Assembly (NCBI GenBank): GCA_902618175.1
Contig: CACMZN010000015.1
Span: forward strand, 1-44,551
DNA length: 44,551 nucleotides
From: an uncultured Verrucomicrobiota bacterium
GTDB lineage: Bacteria; Verrucomicrobiota; Verrucomicrobiia; Opitutales; Seribacteraceae
Reading direction: 5' to 3'
The position numbers and the translations under genes were made by a program. Position 1 is the stretch's first letter; each line of letters begins with the position of its first letter. A model generated the notes under the pieces. That model saw nothing but the letters and a program-made list of their open reading frames with translations. It made no database searches and was not told the DNA's origin. Shown here in pieces: positions 33,264 through 41,077 of the stretch.

Positions 33264-34823
33264 TCAACTGGATGATCCACTCTCCAGATATCTCCTCAAC
33301 GCAGTGCTGACGTTGTCTGGTTTTTCCTGAATCAGGTCATTCAACAATTCAGGGGTCAATCCACTGCCGAGGCTTCTTGTACCGCTCAGCATCTGTTGAT
33401 CATCTTCATCAAGTATCTGTACTTCTGCGTCACTAGGCTTGAATTTCTTGAGCAATCGTAGAAAAACTATGAAGATGGCAATTGCAAGGATTACGCCAAG
33501 CAAGTTTTTGAGATGCGGACCGTAGGTGTCCAAAATTTGCTGAAATTGGTTTAAAGTTTCTCCAGCAGGACCAACGAAAGCAGGTTGAAATTCAACTTCG
33601 TGCACCGTGACATGGGTATCCAAATCGACTTGATCAAATCTTGCGCCGATTGCATTGACAACGGCAGAATGTATGCCGTCGATCTGTTCAGCAGTTCGGG
33701 GAGTTTCACCTTTGGCAATGAGGACTGCAGCACTTCTTCCAATGATGGCACCCGGCTCCTGCATTTCTTCTTTGAGTGTACGACTGATTTCAAAATCCGT
33801 CGTTTTGGACTCCCTCTGTTCATCGCTGGTTGCCATAATCGGGTCTTGCTGGGTGGCGTCTTGGCTCACATTTGGCACATTCGCTCCCATTCCGGTCGCA
33901 TTGTTCTGAGGTTGAGTTTCAACCGTCTTTGCCAGATCCTTGTCGGTGGTTGAAGTTCTTGGGACCTGCCCGTCCGGATCGAATTTCTCATCGAGCATGG
34001 TTGATGACTTGGTGTCCAAATTAACTGAAACTCGCGCAACCACCTTATCTTTGCCCACAATCCGGGCGAGCATGGTTTCAATTTTTTCTTCCAAACGACG
34101 CTCCTGTGCTTGGTAAGCTTTCATCATCTGACCCGCAACTCCAGCAACGCCGTCAGAATCACCTTCATCTGAAAGCAGGTTGCCTTGGTTGTCCATAACC
34201 GCGACATTCGTCTTGTTTACTCCCTTGACTGCTCGAGCAACCAGAAACTGAATTGCATTTACATTGCTCTTGTCCAGGGTGTTGCCACCAGTATCTACAT
34301 ATACGGAAGCACTCGGACGATCGTTGGGATCTTCGCTCAGCAGCAGATTATTTTCAGGCTTTACAACAAAAACCTTGGCGGATCTGATGGCATCCATCAT
34401 GCCGATGGTTCTTGCAAGTTCACCCTGAATGGCCCTTGTATGGTTTGTTCTTTGTACGAAATCACTGATACCGAAATTACCTTCGTCAAAAATTTCAAAG
34501 CCAACATCACCCGTTTTGGGCAAGCCTTTCATAGCTAATTCCATACGCATCGATGCACGTTTGTCTTCTGGAACCAGGATCGTATCGCCGGACTCGTTGT
34601 ATTCGAAGGGTATGTTGTTGCTCTTAAGTATGTCCACGACCTCGGACAAATCAGCGGCATCGGCTCCACTCACCAGAACCCTCATTTGAGTACCTTGTCC
34701 AGACCAGCTGAGTATCCCAATACTAAGGCCGATTACACCCAACAAGGCAACCGACAAGGTGGCTTTTCGTGAAGGAGTTAGGTTATTCCATAACCCTTTC
34801 AACTTTTCAAATCTTTCTTGCAT
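33264..34823 (-). CDS. fliF: FliF MS-ring protein
   Basis: The product has 519 residues, near the usual 520-570. There are two membrane helices, about 22-42 (ATLSVALLGVIGLSIGILSW) and about 440-460 (LLGVILAIAIFIVFLRLL). The ring-building domains between include PFEYNESGDTILVPEDKRAS, MELAMKGLPKTGDVGFEIFD and TNHTRAIQGELARTI. The C-terminal FliG-binding tail follows (LNDLIQEKPDNVSTALRRYL). FliF is the first ring to assemble and houses the export gate. Gap to fliE is 23 bases. Confidence 0.97.
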   Translation of the reverse strand: MQERFEKLKGLWNNLTPSRKATLSVALLGVIGLSIGILSWSGQGTQMRVLVSGADAADLSEVVDILKSNNIPFEYNESGDTILVPEDKRASMRMELAMKGLPKTGDVGFEIFDEGNFGISDFVQRTNHTRAIQGELARTIGMMDAIRSAKVFVVKPENNLLLSEDPNDRPSASVYVDTGGNTLDKSNVNAIQFLVARAVKGVNKTNVAVMDNQGNLLSDEGDSDGVAGVAGQMMKAYQAQERRLEEKIETMLARIVGKDKVVARVSVNLDTKSSTMLDEKFDPDGQVPRTSTTDKDLAKTVETQPQNNATGMGANVPNVSQDATQQDPIMATSDEQRESKTTDFEISRTLKEEMQEPGAIIGRSAAVLIAKGETPRTAEQIDGIHSAVVNAIGARFDQVDLDTHVTVHEVEFQPAFVGPAGETLNQFQQILDTYGPHLKNLLGVILAIAIFIVFLRLLKKFKPSDAEVQILDEDDQQMLSGTRSLGSGLTPELLNDLIQEKPDNVSTALRRYLESGSSS

Positions 34824-34846
34824 GACTTATAACGGTTTATGGAGAC

Positions 34847-35263
34847 CTAAACTTGCATCCTCATGAGTTCCTTGTAGGAATCCACCAGTTTGTTTCTAAC
34901 TTCAATCATCAGATTGAATGCAACGCCTGCCTCCTGAGACTTCACAACGGCTTCGTGGATGTTATCCGATCGTCCTAAAATCAGATCTTGAGTTTCTCTT
35001 TTGGAAATTTTCTTTTTTTGGTCCACTCCTTTGATGAAATCTTCGAACATTTGCGCAAAACCAGGAGCGGTGACTCTTTCAGTAGGAGTAGTCTTGTCGA
35101 TTTCTACGGGAGTTACACCCCTTGTCTGAATTTCGCTTCCTCGTCCTTCACCCACCAAGGATTCGAAATTTTTTGCAAATCGATCCGCTTGCTGGTTAGG
35201 ACGTAGGTTTGGATTCTGAGTGAGCAAATCGCTCAAGCTTGGAAGTGATGAAATGTCGTTCAC
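34847..35263 (-). CDS. fliE: FliE rod-MS ring adapter protein
   Basis: The product has 138 residues, a little longer than the typical 100-115. The conserved C-terminal half is clear: HEAVVKSQEAGVAFNLMIEV followed by RNKLVDSYKELMRMQV. The N-terminal half is polar and less conserved, with an F-A-K-N-F-E segment. FliE connects the MS ring and export gate to the rod. The start codon is GTG at 35263. It lies 21 bases after flgC, the standard flgB-flgC-fliE order. Confidence 0.94.
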   Translation of the reverse strand: MNDISSLPSLSDLLTQNPNLRPNQQADRFAKNFESLVGEGRGSEIQTRGVTPVEIDKTTPTERVTAPGFAQMFEDFIKGVDQKKKISKRETQDLILGRSDNIHEAVVKSQEAGVAFNLMIEVRNKLVDSYKELMRMQV

Positions 35264-35284
35264 AATTCGCAGGGTTAAAGACTA

Positions 35285-35725
35285 TTATCGACCGATTGCC
35301 ATGGCTTGCTGAGCCATCCGTCTGGAAGTCTTGACTACGGTCAAATTGGCTTCGTAAGCCCTTGACGCACTTATCAAGTCAACCATCTCTCTTGAAACGT
35401 CAACGTTGGGCATTTGTACCATTCCATCTTCATTTGCATGAGGATGACCAGGGTTGAATATCATGCGTCCGGGGGTTTGGTCGTCGTATACATCCATTAC
35501 GCGAACTCCTTGGTACAAGTTTTCATCCACATAACCGGGAACCCGTCTCTCCGGTGTTTTTACATACTCTTCGAATGCAACTTCCTTCCTTTTGTAAACA
35601 TTGCCAGATGCATCTTGGGTAGTATTGGAATTGGCGATATTTTGAGCAATGATCTCGAGTCGAATTTTCTCGGCTGACAAGGCACTACCCGTCGACTCGA
35701 TTCCTGGAATAAGATTCATGCCCAT
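35285..35725 (-). CDS. flgC: FlgC proximal rod protein
   Basis: The product has 146 residues. Family features: IRLEIIAQNIANSNTTQDAS near the N-terminus with YKRKEVAFEE, then YDDQTPGRMIFNPGHPHANE, and the C-terminal helix NVDVSREMVDLISASRAYEA followed by NLTVVKTSRRM. FlgC is a proximal rod subunit exported after FliE and FlgB. A second methionine two codons in (35719) is an equally possible start. It is 8 bases downstream of flgB. Confidence 0.96.
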   Translation of the reverse strand: MGMNLIPGIESTGSALSAEKIRLEIIAQNIANSNTTQDASGNVYKRKEVAFEEYVKTPERRVPGYVDENLYQGVRVMDVYDDQTPGRMIFNPGHPHANEDGMVQMPNVDVSREMVDLISASRAYEANLTVVKTSRRMAQQAMAIGR

Positions 35726-35733
35726 ACGTATCC

Positions 35734-36123
35734 TTATACTCGACCTTTGATGGCCTTATTCAATGTCTTGATGGTACTCCCAACAGCACCGCTTAGGTAT
35801 TCGTAGTTCAAGGCGTTTCGGTTCATGGCAAGCATTTCTTCGTCCAATTGGACCGTGTTACCGTCCACACGAACGGGTTTTGCTTGCCTGTCTTCCGCAC
35901 TTCTTGGAAGTAAAGCTTTGACTCTTCGAAAGTCTTTCCTGTCCACAGCCCTTCTTAATTCAACAGAAAATTCCTTCGGCAAATCTCTACGCTTAAATCC
36001 TGGTGTTTCAACATTAGCTAAGTTATTGGACAAAGCCTCATGACGGAGATGCGTCGCATCGAGAAGTTTTTTGGAAACAAGATAATTTTCCTGACTGTAT
36101 AAGTTGTCTAAAATGACTGCCAT
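35734..36123 (-). CDS. flgB: FlgB proximal rod protein
   Basis: With the start at ATG 36123 the product has 129 residues: MAVILDNLYSQENYLVSKKL then LLDATHLRHEALSNNLANVE-TPGFKRRDL, typical of FlgB. A GGAG ribosome-binding sequence (36129-36132) lies five bases upstream. The frame is open to an ATG at 36153, but that start would put the sigma-54 element inside the coding region. C-terminal helix: MLAMNRNALNYEYLSGAVGS. This is the first gene of the flagellar cluster, and its promoter region separates it from the divergent kinase gene. Confidence 0.94.
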   Translation of the reverse strand: MAVILDNLYSQENYLVSKKLLDATHLRHEALSNNLANVETPGFKRRDLPKEFSVELRRAVDRKDFRRVKALLPRSAEDRQAKPVRVDGNTVQLDEEMLAMNRNALNYEYLSGAVGSTIKTLNKAIKGRV

Positions 36124-36136
36124 TTGTTCTCCGCAG

Positions 36137-36153
36137 TGCAATCTTTGTGCCAA
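36137..36153 (-). promoter_or_regulatory. Sigma-54 (-24/-12) promoter upstream of flgB
   Basis: On the minus strand the bases read TTGGCAC-AAAGA-TTGCA, an exact match to the sigma-54 consensus TGGCAC-N5-TTGCA. The GG (36150-36151) and GC (36138-36139) pairs are correctly spaced. The predicted transcription start is near 36126, only three bases before the flgB ATG, so the GGAG site would fall outside that transcript. Either the message is leaderless, initiation is slightly upstream, or another promoter provides a leader. The adjacent NtrB-like kinase and the operon's identity favour a genuine sigma-54 site. Confidence 0.75.
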
Positions 36154-36186
36154 TTACTTATGCATCCTTGTACACCCCGGATTGCT

Positions 36187-36210
36187 TGATCTCATGAAAA
36201 AATCAGATCA
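36187..36210. promoter_or_regulatory. Candidate activator-binding dyad upstream of flgB
   Basis: TGATCT-N12-AGATCA is a perfect 6-base inverted repeat with about 18 bases between half-site centres. It is centred about 72 bases upstream of the predicted sigma-54 start, a normal location for an enhancer-binding protein site. It also lies upstream of the kinase gene. A single 6-base dyad in AT-rich DNA can arise by chance, so this is tentative. Confidence 0.3.
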
Positions 36211-36320
36211 TAATGTGCCTACTTCTATTCCCCAGTGGATATTTTTTCCTAGTAGCTGGAAACTGAAATGCCGATTTTTTTTTCGCTTTCAAGAACGATT
36301 TCCACATATTCGAGGTAAAA

Positions 36321-37904
36321 ATGAAATCTCCTAACTTTGAAAATTGTCAAATTGGTTTGGATGAAAATGGAGAAATCTTAAAGGCTTCGGAAGCTTTTGC
36401 CTTTTGGGTTGGAAAAAGCAGTGATGATTTGATTGGTCTAAAGTTTAGAACCTTGATGTCGTCTCTGGATGAAAGATGGGGAGCGGAATTGCACAACAAA
36501 TTTCATCTGGAAGACAAAGAGTGTTTTCTCCCCTTATCCAGTGATGATCAAGACTCTTCGTTGGGAATCTATCTGAACTGCTCATGTTATTCAAAGCTTT
36601 CGGTCGTTTCTCTTTCCTGTGCCCTTGCCCCTCATGAATCATTGAAGAAGGCATTCATGGGAGATTTGATGAACGATCCTAGAGCTCTAGCCAATACTTT
36701 GATTCGTTTGCAAAAGGCAGAAAGTCGTCTAGCTGATTATGTCAGTAACTTTCCCGGAATATTCTTCACTCAGCGTCTCGACATGACCTTCAGTTATCTA
36801 TCGAAGGGTATCAGAAATGTTTTTCCTACCGAGTATCATGAACTTTCCAGAAACGGTGGTCTTTTTCTAAACAAAATCTTAGAACAGGACCGAGAACTTT
36901 TTCAGCATGAACTGAATTCGAATTCAAAGAAAAAGGAAACTTTCAGCCTCTCCTATCGAATAAGGATTCCACCCAACGATCAGATCTCCTACCTACTCGA
37001 CATAAGAACTCCAATTATCACAAAAACCAAAAAACTCCTTGGTTACGACGGAGTTTTCATTGACGTTACCAGACAAGCAATTGCTGAACATCGGCTTTCG
37101 AATTCAGTTTGGCGAGAAGGATTGGCGACATTGACCAATGGCTTGGTTCACGATTTCAGCAATCTCATGGCCGGTATTTATTCCATCAGCGAACTTTATC
37201 ACGGAATGATGAAAAAGGACGACCCTATGGCAAATGGAATGGGACAAATCAAAAAAAGCTCCATGCAGGCTCAGAAACTTGTCAGAAGAATCATAGATTT
37301 GCATAGAGAAAAAGCTGCTCAGCGAAGTATCCATGATCTTAGGCTGCTTTTGCGGGATCAGATGGACTTGATCGGCATCATCATTCCAAGGAGCGCCAAG
37401 ATACAAAATGACTTTGGTTCGGAGCCAATTCCTGCTTTCATCGAAGAAACCGGCTTCAGACAAGTAATTCTAAATCTTGCAATCAATGCAAGGGATGCCA
37501 TTTCCAAAACTGGTAAAATCAGAATCTCCGCAAGACGTGTAAAAAAAGGAGAGTCCATAATGAAAGGTGCTTCAAAAGGTCCATACCTGGCAAATGTAAA
37601 TGGTGCTGAAATTTCTCTTACGGACAATGGAAAAGGCATTCCGGAAAACATTTCCAAAAAGCTTTTCGAACCTTTTTTCACCACAAAGGAATCATCGATT
37701 GGTTCAGGCTTTGGACTGTATAATTCCAAATTGTTTATTGAAGATCATAATGGTAAGATCGACTTTGCCTCGATGCCCGGACAAGGTTCGACCTTTTACC
37801 TATTCTTGCCTTTGGTTGAAGACGATGGACTGGTCCGCAACAAAAAGAGGGTCAGAAGGGCAACCAAAGAATTCGTCAAAGCCAGAAAAAAAACTGCACA
37901 GTGA
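36321..37904 (+). CDS. Soluble PAS-containing NtrB-like sensor histidine kinase
   Basis: The product has 527 residues and no membrane helix, so it senses in the cytosol. Two PAS-like regions are apparent (about 8-100 and 135-255, the second ending LGYDGVFIDVTRQAIAEH). The phospho-acceptor helix is GLATLTNGLVHDFSNLMAGI with H277, the NtrB-type H-D-F-x-N pattern. The ATPase domain has the N box NLAINARDAI (385-394), G1 DNGKGI (435-440), F box FEPFFTT and G2 GSGFGL (461-466). A GAGG site lies a few bases before the ATG. FlrB/FleS-type kinases of this style phosphorylate a sigma-54 activator of flagellar genes. Divergence from flgB suggests that role here, but the partner response regulator is not in the window. 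Confidence 0.88.
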   Translation: MKSPNFENCQIGLDENGEILKASEAFAFWVGKSSDDLIGLKFRTLMSSLDERWGAELHNKFHLEDKECFLPLSSDDQDSSLGIYLNCSCYSKLSVVSLSCALAPHESLKKAFMGDLMNDPRALANTLIRLQKAESRLADYVSNFPGIFFTQRLDMTFSYLSKGIRNVFPTEYHELSRNGGLFLNKILEQDRELFQHELNSNSKKKETFSLSYRIRIPPNDQISYLLDIRTPIITKTKKLLGYDGVFIDVTRQAIAEHRLSNSVWREGLATLTNGLVHDFSNLMAGIYSISELYHGMMKKDDPMANGMGQIKKSSMQAQKLVRRIIDLHREKAAQRSIHDLRLLLRDQMDLIGIIIPRSAKIQNDFGSEPIPAFIEETGFRQVILNLAINARDAISKTGKIRISARRVKKGESIMKGASKGPYLANVNGAEISLTDNGKGIPENISKKLFEPFFTTKESSIGSGFGLYNSKLFIEDHNGKIDFASMPGQGSTFYLFLPLVEDDGLVRNKKRVRRATKEFVKARKKTAQ

Positions 37905-37909
37905 ATACC

Positions 37910-38344
37910 TTATTTTTTCTCACGATTGATCAGTTCACCTTCTTCGAAGTTAATTATGGAGCGGACTTTTCCTTTTGAATCGTAAAAAATCATCTCTCCA
38001 TGAAGTTTACCATTTCGATATTGAGCTTCAACCCAAGACCCGTCCTCAGATTTCTTAATGCTTGGACCATTCAGTCTGCCCTTTTGAAAGCTTTTACGAT
38101 TAAACATATTAGTTCCGTTTAATTCCAAAAGGCCAGAATATGGTTGTTCGGTACTCTTGTTGACTAAGAGAGACTCCTCAACACCGGACGTTTTCTGTTC
38201 AATCCTGAAGTGTTTTTCAAAAGTTTCTACATTTCCACTCCAGATTTTACTTTTTTTTTCCTTTTCATCCTCAGAGAATTCACACGAAAGGATGAAAACA
38301 AGCCCTATTGATGTGAATTTTCTTAGTGATAAAGACAAATTCAT
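37910..38344 (-). CDS. Putative lipoprotein with MORN/YwqK-like repeats
   Basis: The product has 144 residues. The N-terminus is a lipoprotein signal: hydrophobic IGLVFILSC with the cysteine at residue 21, then charged EFSEDEKEKKSK. The C-terminal half contains the antitoxin-YwqK/MORN variant pattern: YSGLLELNG, FQKGRLNGPSIKKSEDGSWV, QYRNGKLHGEMIFYDSKGKV, INFEEGELIN. Such repeats form simple beta hairpins of unspecified function in many secreted proteins. It converges with the kinase gene, stop codons five bases apart, and shares a strand with the next gene, 10 bases upstream of it. Confidence 0.75.
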   Translation of the reverse strand: MNLSLSLRKFTSIGLVFILSCEFSEDEKEKKSKIWSGNVETFEKHFRIEQKTSGVEESLLVNKSTEQPYSGLLELNGTNMFNRKSFQKGRLNGPSIKKSEDGSWVEAQYRNGKLHGEMIFYDSKGKVRSIINFEEGELINREKK

Positions 38345-38354
38345 TTTATTGAAG

Positions 38355-38933
38355 CTAAGTTACAAATTTTTCAAATTCGTAAAGTTCGGGATCCCGCAAG
38401 ATTCTTTTATTAAAATAATTTCTCAGCTTTCTCATTTTAAGGGCACTTTCGCAGTGTTCTTCGGGTTCGCTGACTGATTCTCCCGGCTCTGAGTCATTCA
38501 TATAATCACCCATCCGATCTTCGAGCTCATCTGGATCGGATCCCTCTTCCAACTTGCGGACGACTTCCTGCATTGGTTCATCCATTTCCTGGCCAGACAA
38601 TTCACACATTCTACGCATCAAAGAACCCATTTGCTTTGGATCGGGATTTTCCTCGTCCATTCCTTGCATCGCCCCTTCAAGTTCTTTCATCATGAGGCCG
38701 CTTTGTTCTGCGGTCATTCCTGAAAATGGATCGTTTGGATCAATATCTTCGAGTTTATCTCCTTCAGACGATTCTTCTCTTTTGCCCGTTATGGAGAAAC
38801 CAGAAATTAATTTTTTCATTTCAAACTGCTTTCCGTGTGGGCACATGGGAATGGAATCTGAATAATCCAGTGAACGAGCGAAAAAAGAATAAATTTTGTT
38901 GGTTTGAGGAGAATAGAATTCGTAAATTGGCAT
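38355..38933 (-). CDS. FmdB-type zinc-ribbon family protein with lost cysteines
   Basis: The product has 192 residues from the ATG at 38933. It begins MPIYEFYSPQTNKIYSFFAR and follows the family template M-P-I-Y-E-F-Y-C-P-x-C. Here only one of the expected four zinc cysteines remains: S8, T11, C31 and G34. The acidic second half matches the family pattern: DPNDPFSGMTAEQSGLMMKE, then a Met-rich MGSLMRRMCELSGQ and a Glu-rich helix with GSDPDELEDRMGDYM. I recall this composite from zinc-ribbon proteins of unknown role; I cannot state the function. The frame is open 19 codons upstream but that part is not conserved. Confidence 0.7.
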   Translation of the reverse strand: MPIYEFYSPQTNKIYSFFARSLDYSDSIPMCPHGKQFEMKKLISGFSITGKREESSEGDKLEDIDPNDPFSGMTAEQSGLMMKELEGAMQGMDEENPDPKQMGSLMRRMCELSGQEMDEPMQEVVRKLEEGSDPDELEDRMGDYMNDSEPGESVSEPEEHCESALKMRKLRNYFNKRILRDPELYEFEKFVT

Positions 38934-38995
38934 TTGTACCTTCTTGTTTGATTCCTTAGTCAATTTCAAGCCAAGACAGAACTGATCCAAAAATC

Positions 38996-39454
38996 ATGAA
39001 AGCAAGGGAACCTTTATTTCTCATTAATTTCATTCACTCTCCGAATGAGAGAAAATATTTTCTCGTACCAATCAGCTACACCTTTTCGCTTCAACTGGTG
39101 ACTGGTTTTCCAAAACCGGAAGCAATGCGCGATTTTGACTCGAATCAATTTTTCATTCGTTTCTCAGAAGAATTGTTTGATTATCCATATTGGCTTCAGG
39201 ACTTGAGTCACTTGCCACTTTTTTTCCTACTTACTTGGTTATGGCTCTGGGTATCGAAAGTAGAATATTTACAAAAAGCTTTTTGGCTGAATCCCGCGTT
39301 TATCTTTTGTATATCTTATGGATTTGCGAATGAAATGATTCAGAACTTCATCCCCGATCGGTTTCCGTCCTTTGGAGATATAGTAATGAATTTACTTGGT
39401 GTGATTTTGGCGATGCTGGCGCATGCCAAGGCAAGAAAAATCTTCAAAATCTAA
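38996..39454 (+). CDS. VanZ-like membrane protein
   Basis: The product has 152 residues and about four membrane segments. The family pattern is visible: D-L-S-H-L-P-L-F-F (residues 69-77), then FCISYGFANEMIQNFIPDRF with N, Q, P, R in the expected places, then S-F-G-D-I-V-M-N-L-L-G-V near the C-terminus. VanZ was named from teicoplanin resistance, but most relatives have unknown envelope functions. It begins 62 bases from the divergent zinc-ribbon-type gene and converges with the M48 protease gene, stops four bases apart. No strong ribosome-binding site is visible. Confidence 0.82.
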   Translation: MKAREPLFLINFIHSPNERKYFLVPISYTFSLQLVTGFPKPEAMRDFDSNQFFIRFSEELFDYPYWLQDLSHLPLFFLLTWLWLWVSKVEYLQKAFWLNPAFIFCISYGFANEMIQNFIPDRFPSFGDIVMNLLGVILAMLAHAKARKIFKI

Positions 39455-39458
39455 GATT

Positions 39459-40727
39459 CTAATCGTCCGCTCTGGATTTTAAGGCTTCCTCTCTTTCGAA
39501 AAGGGTTGGATGAGAATAATGAAAGGAGCTTATGAAAGAATGAGGCAGAGGATGATTGAGATTTTCCACATATAGCTTTTTCAAGGCACCGACAAGAGGT
39601 TGCCAACTGCCGACAGCTGTTCTAGCAAACTCATCCGCTTCATATTCGTGCTTCCTGGAGAAGTAGTTGCTGATTGGAGTGAGCCAATAAGTAAAAAACA
39701 CAACAATCAAACTTAATCCAACTACCAATGAGGAGAAAGAACCCAGCAAATCCAAGGGTAAGCCCAGACCGGAATAAAACCACTCACTCTGCAAAAGAAT
39801 TGACAAAATCCCGAAACCCAAAAGGCCGAATAAAAAAGAAAAAAGCAACCTCTTGGGTATGTGACCAAGTCGATAATGACCTACTTCATGAGCCAAAACC
39901 GCCTCCAATTCATCGATATTCATCTGTTCGATCAAGGTGTCATACAAAACAATTCTTCGAAATTTACCAAATCCTGTAAAGTAGGCATTGGAATGTCCGG
40001 ATCTTTTGCTTCCGTCAATTACTTCGATGGCTTTTGCCTTGAAACCAGTTTTTTCCGACAAATACAACAGTCGTCTTTTCAACTCTCCATCTTCAAGAGG
40101 AGAAAGCTTGTTGAATAAAGGAAGGATGAATTTGGGCCACAGTACCATGAGGCACAATTGAATGATGAAAAAAACCAAGAAAGCCAAAATCCACCAGAAA
40201 TCAGGTGAGAGGTTTGAGGTATTGCGATACAACCAAATCAGAAGGGCAAACAAGAGAAAGCCAAGAAAAAATCCGATGAAGAGTTCCTTCGTTTTGTCCG
40301 AAATCCAAAGCTTCAAAGAAGACTTGTTGAAGCCAAATTGAGTTTCCAAGCCAAATTGTCTCTTCCAGTCGAAAAAAAGGCTGGGTAATTGAACCAAGGT
40401 TAAAAAACAAACTACAACCAATGAACATTTCCATATGGAATCATCCAAGGAAGTTGACCAAGTTTTGAAAGTCCAAGGAAAGAGTACCATCACACTCATG
40501 CAAAATAGAAAGAATTCGAACACATCTTCAGATCTGGAAAGTTTGCTTTTTTGAAGAGAATATTCGGTGGCTTTTCCCCAAGTTTGAAAATCCATTATTC
40601 CATTAATCGATTCAGGAGGCTTTTCCTTCAAACGATTCATGTGCATTTCGTTTTTTCTTTTGAGAAAAGTCTCGAAAGCCAATCGAAAAAGGGCGGCAGT
40701 TGTAACCAATACTTGCAAAAGCGACAT
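39459..40727 (-). CDS. M48 family (Ste24/CAAX prenyl protease 1-like) metalloprotease
   Basis: The product has 422 residues with about seven membrane helices. The zinc site is AVLAHEVGHYRLGH (HEVGH at 280-284), and the third ligand lies in RKHEYEADEFA (361-365). Length and the upstream segments DWKRQFGLETQFGFNKSSLK and LPLFNKLSPLEDGELKRRLL match Ste24-type members (usually 410-420), larger than HtpX. In bacteria these are inner-membrane quality-control proteases, since they lack prenylated CAAX substrates. It diverges from xseB across a 95-base region. Confidence 0.93.
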   Translation of the reverse strand: MSLLQVLVTTAALFRLAFETFLKRKNEMHMNRLKEKPPESINGIMDFQTWGKATEYSLQKSKLSRSEDVFEFFLFCMSVMVLFPWTFKTWSTSLDDSIWKCSLVVVCFLTLVQLPSLFFDWKRQFGLETQFGFNKSSLKLWISDKTKELFIGFFLGFLLFALLIWLYRNTSNLSPDFWWILAFLVFFIIQLCLMVLWPKFILPLFNKLSPLEDGELKRRLLYLSEKTGFKAKAIEVIDGSKRSGHSNAYFTGFGKFRRIVLYDTLIEQMNIDELEAVLAHEVGHYRLGHIPKRLLFSFLFGLLGFGILSILLQSEWFYSGLGLPLDLLGSFSSLVVGLSLIVVFFTYWLTPISNYFSRKHEYEADEFARTAVGSWQPLVGALKKLYVENLNHPLPHSFISSFHYSHPTLFEREEALKSRADD

Positions 40728-40822
40728 ATGAAGTTCATATGACTTAAATTGTTCTGTTTGTCGATGCCATAGAAAGTATTTCGGAGGTTGCGAAACTCAA
40801 AAGCAAAACTATTGTATCGAGA

Positions 40823-41074
40823 ATGAATTCTGCAGATGAGGATGTTTTGAAAAAGGATGAGGATTTGTCCTTTGAAGAAAGCATATCGCAATTAGAGAAC
40901 TTGGTTTCAAAAATGGAATCTGGTGACACCCCCTTGGAATCTTTGGTGTCTCACTATCAAACCGGGATGAAGTTGCTTCAAAGTTGTCGAGGGAAAATTG
41001 AAAGTGCGGAATTGAAAATTCAAGAAGTTTCCTCGAAGGTTGATTATGGCGATGATTCTCTCCTTAAGAAATGA
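40823..41074 (+). CDS. xseB: Exodeoxyribonuclease VII small subunit
   Basis: The product has 83 residues, the usual size. The conserved helix-turn is SFEESISQLENLVSKMESGD-TPLESLVSHYQTGMKLLQSC followed by the charged C-terminal coil KIESAELKIQEVS. XseB binds XseA to form the nuclease that digests single-stranded DNA; xseA is elsewhere. It sits directly upstream of dxs (3-base gap), a pairing seen in many bacteria, so the two are probably co-transcribed. No ribosome-binding site stronger than GAGA is visible before the ATG. Confidence 0.93.
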   Translation: MNSADEDVLKKDEDLSFEESISQLENLVSKMESGDTPLESLVSHYQTGMKLLQSCRGKIESAELKIQEVSSKVDYGDDSLLKK

Positions 41075-41077
41075 TTC

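Noticed and set aside
36251-36278. Sigma-28 promoter before the kinase gene
   Set aside because: GCCGATTT resembles a sigma-28 -10 element, but there is no TAAA-type -35 at the right distance.
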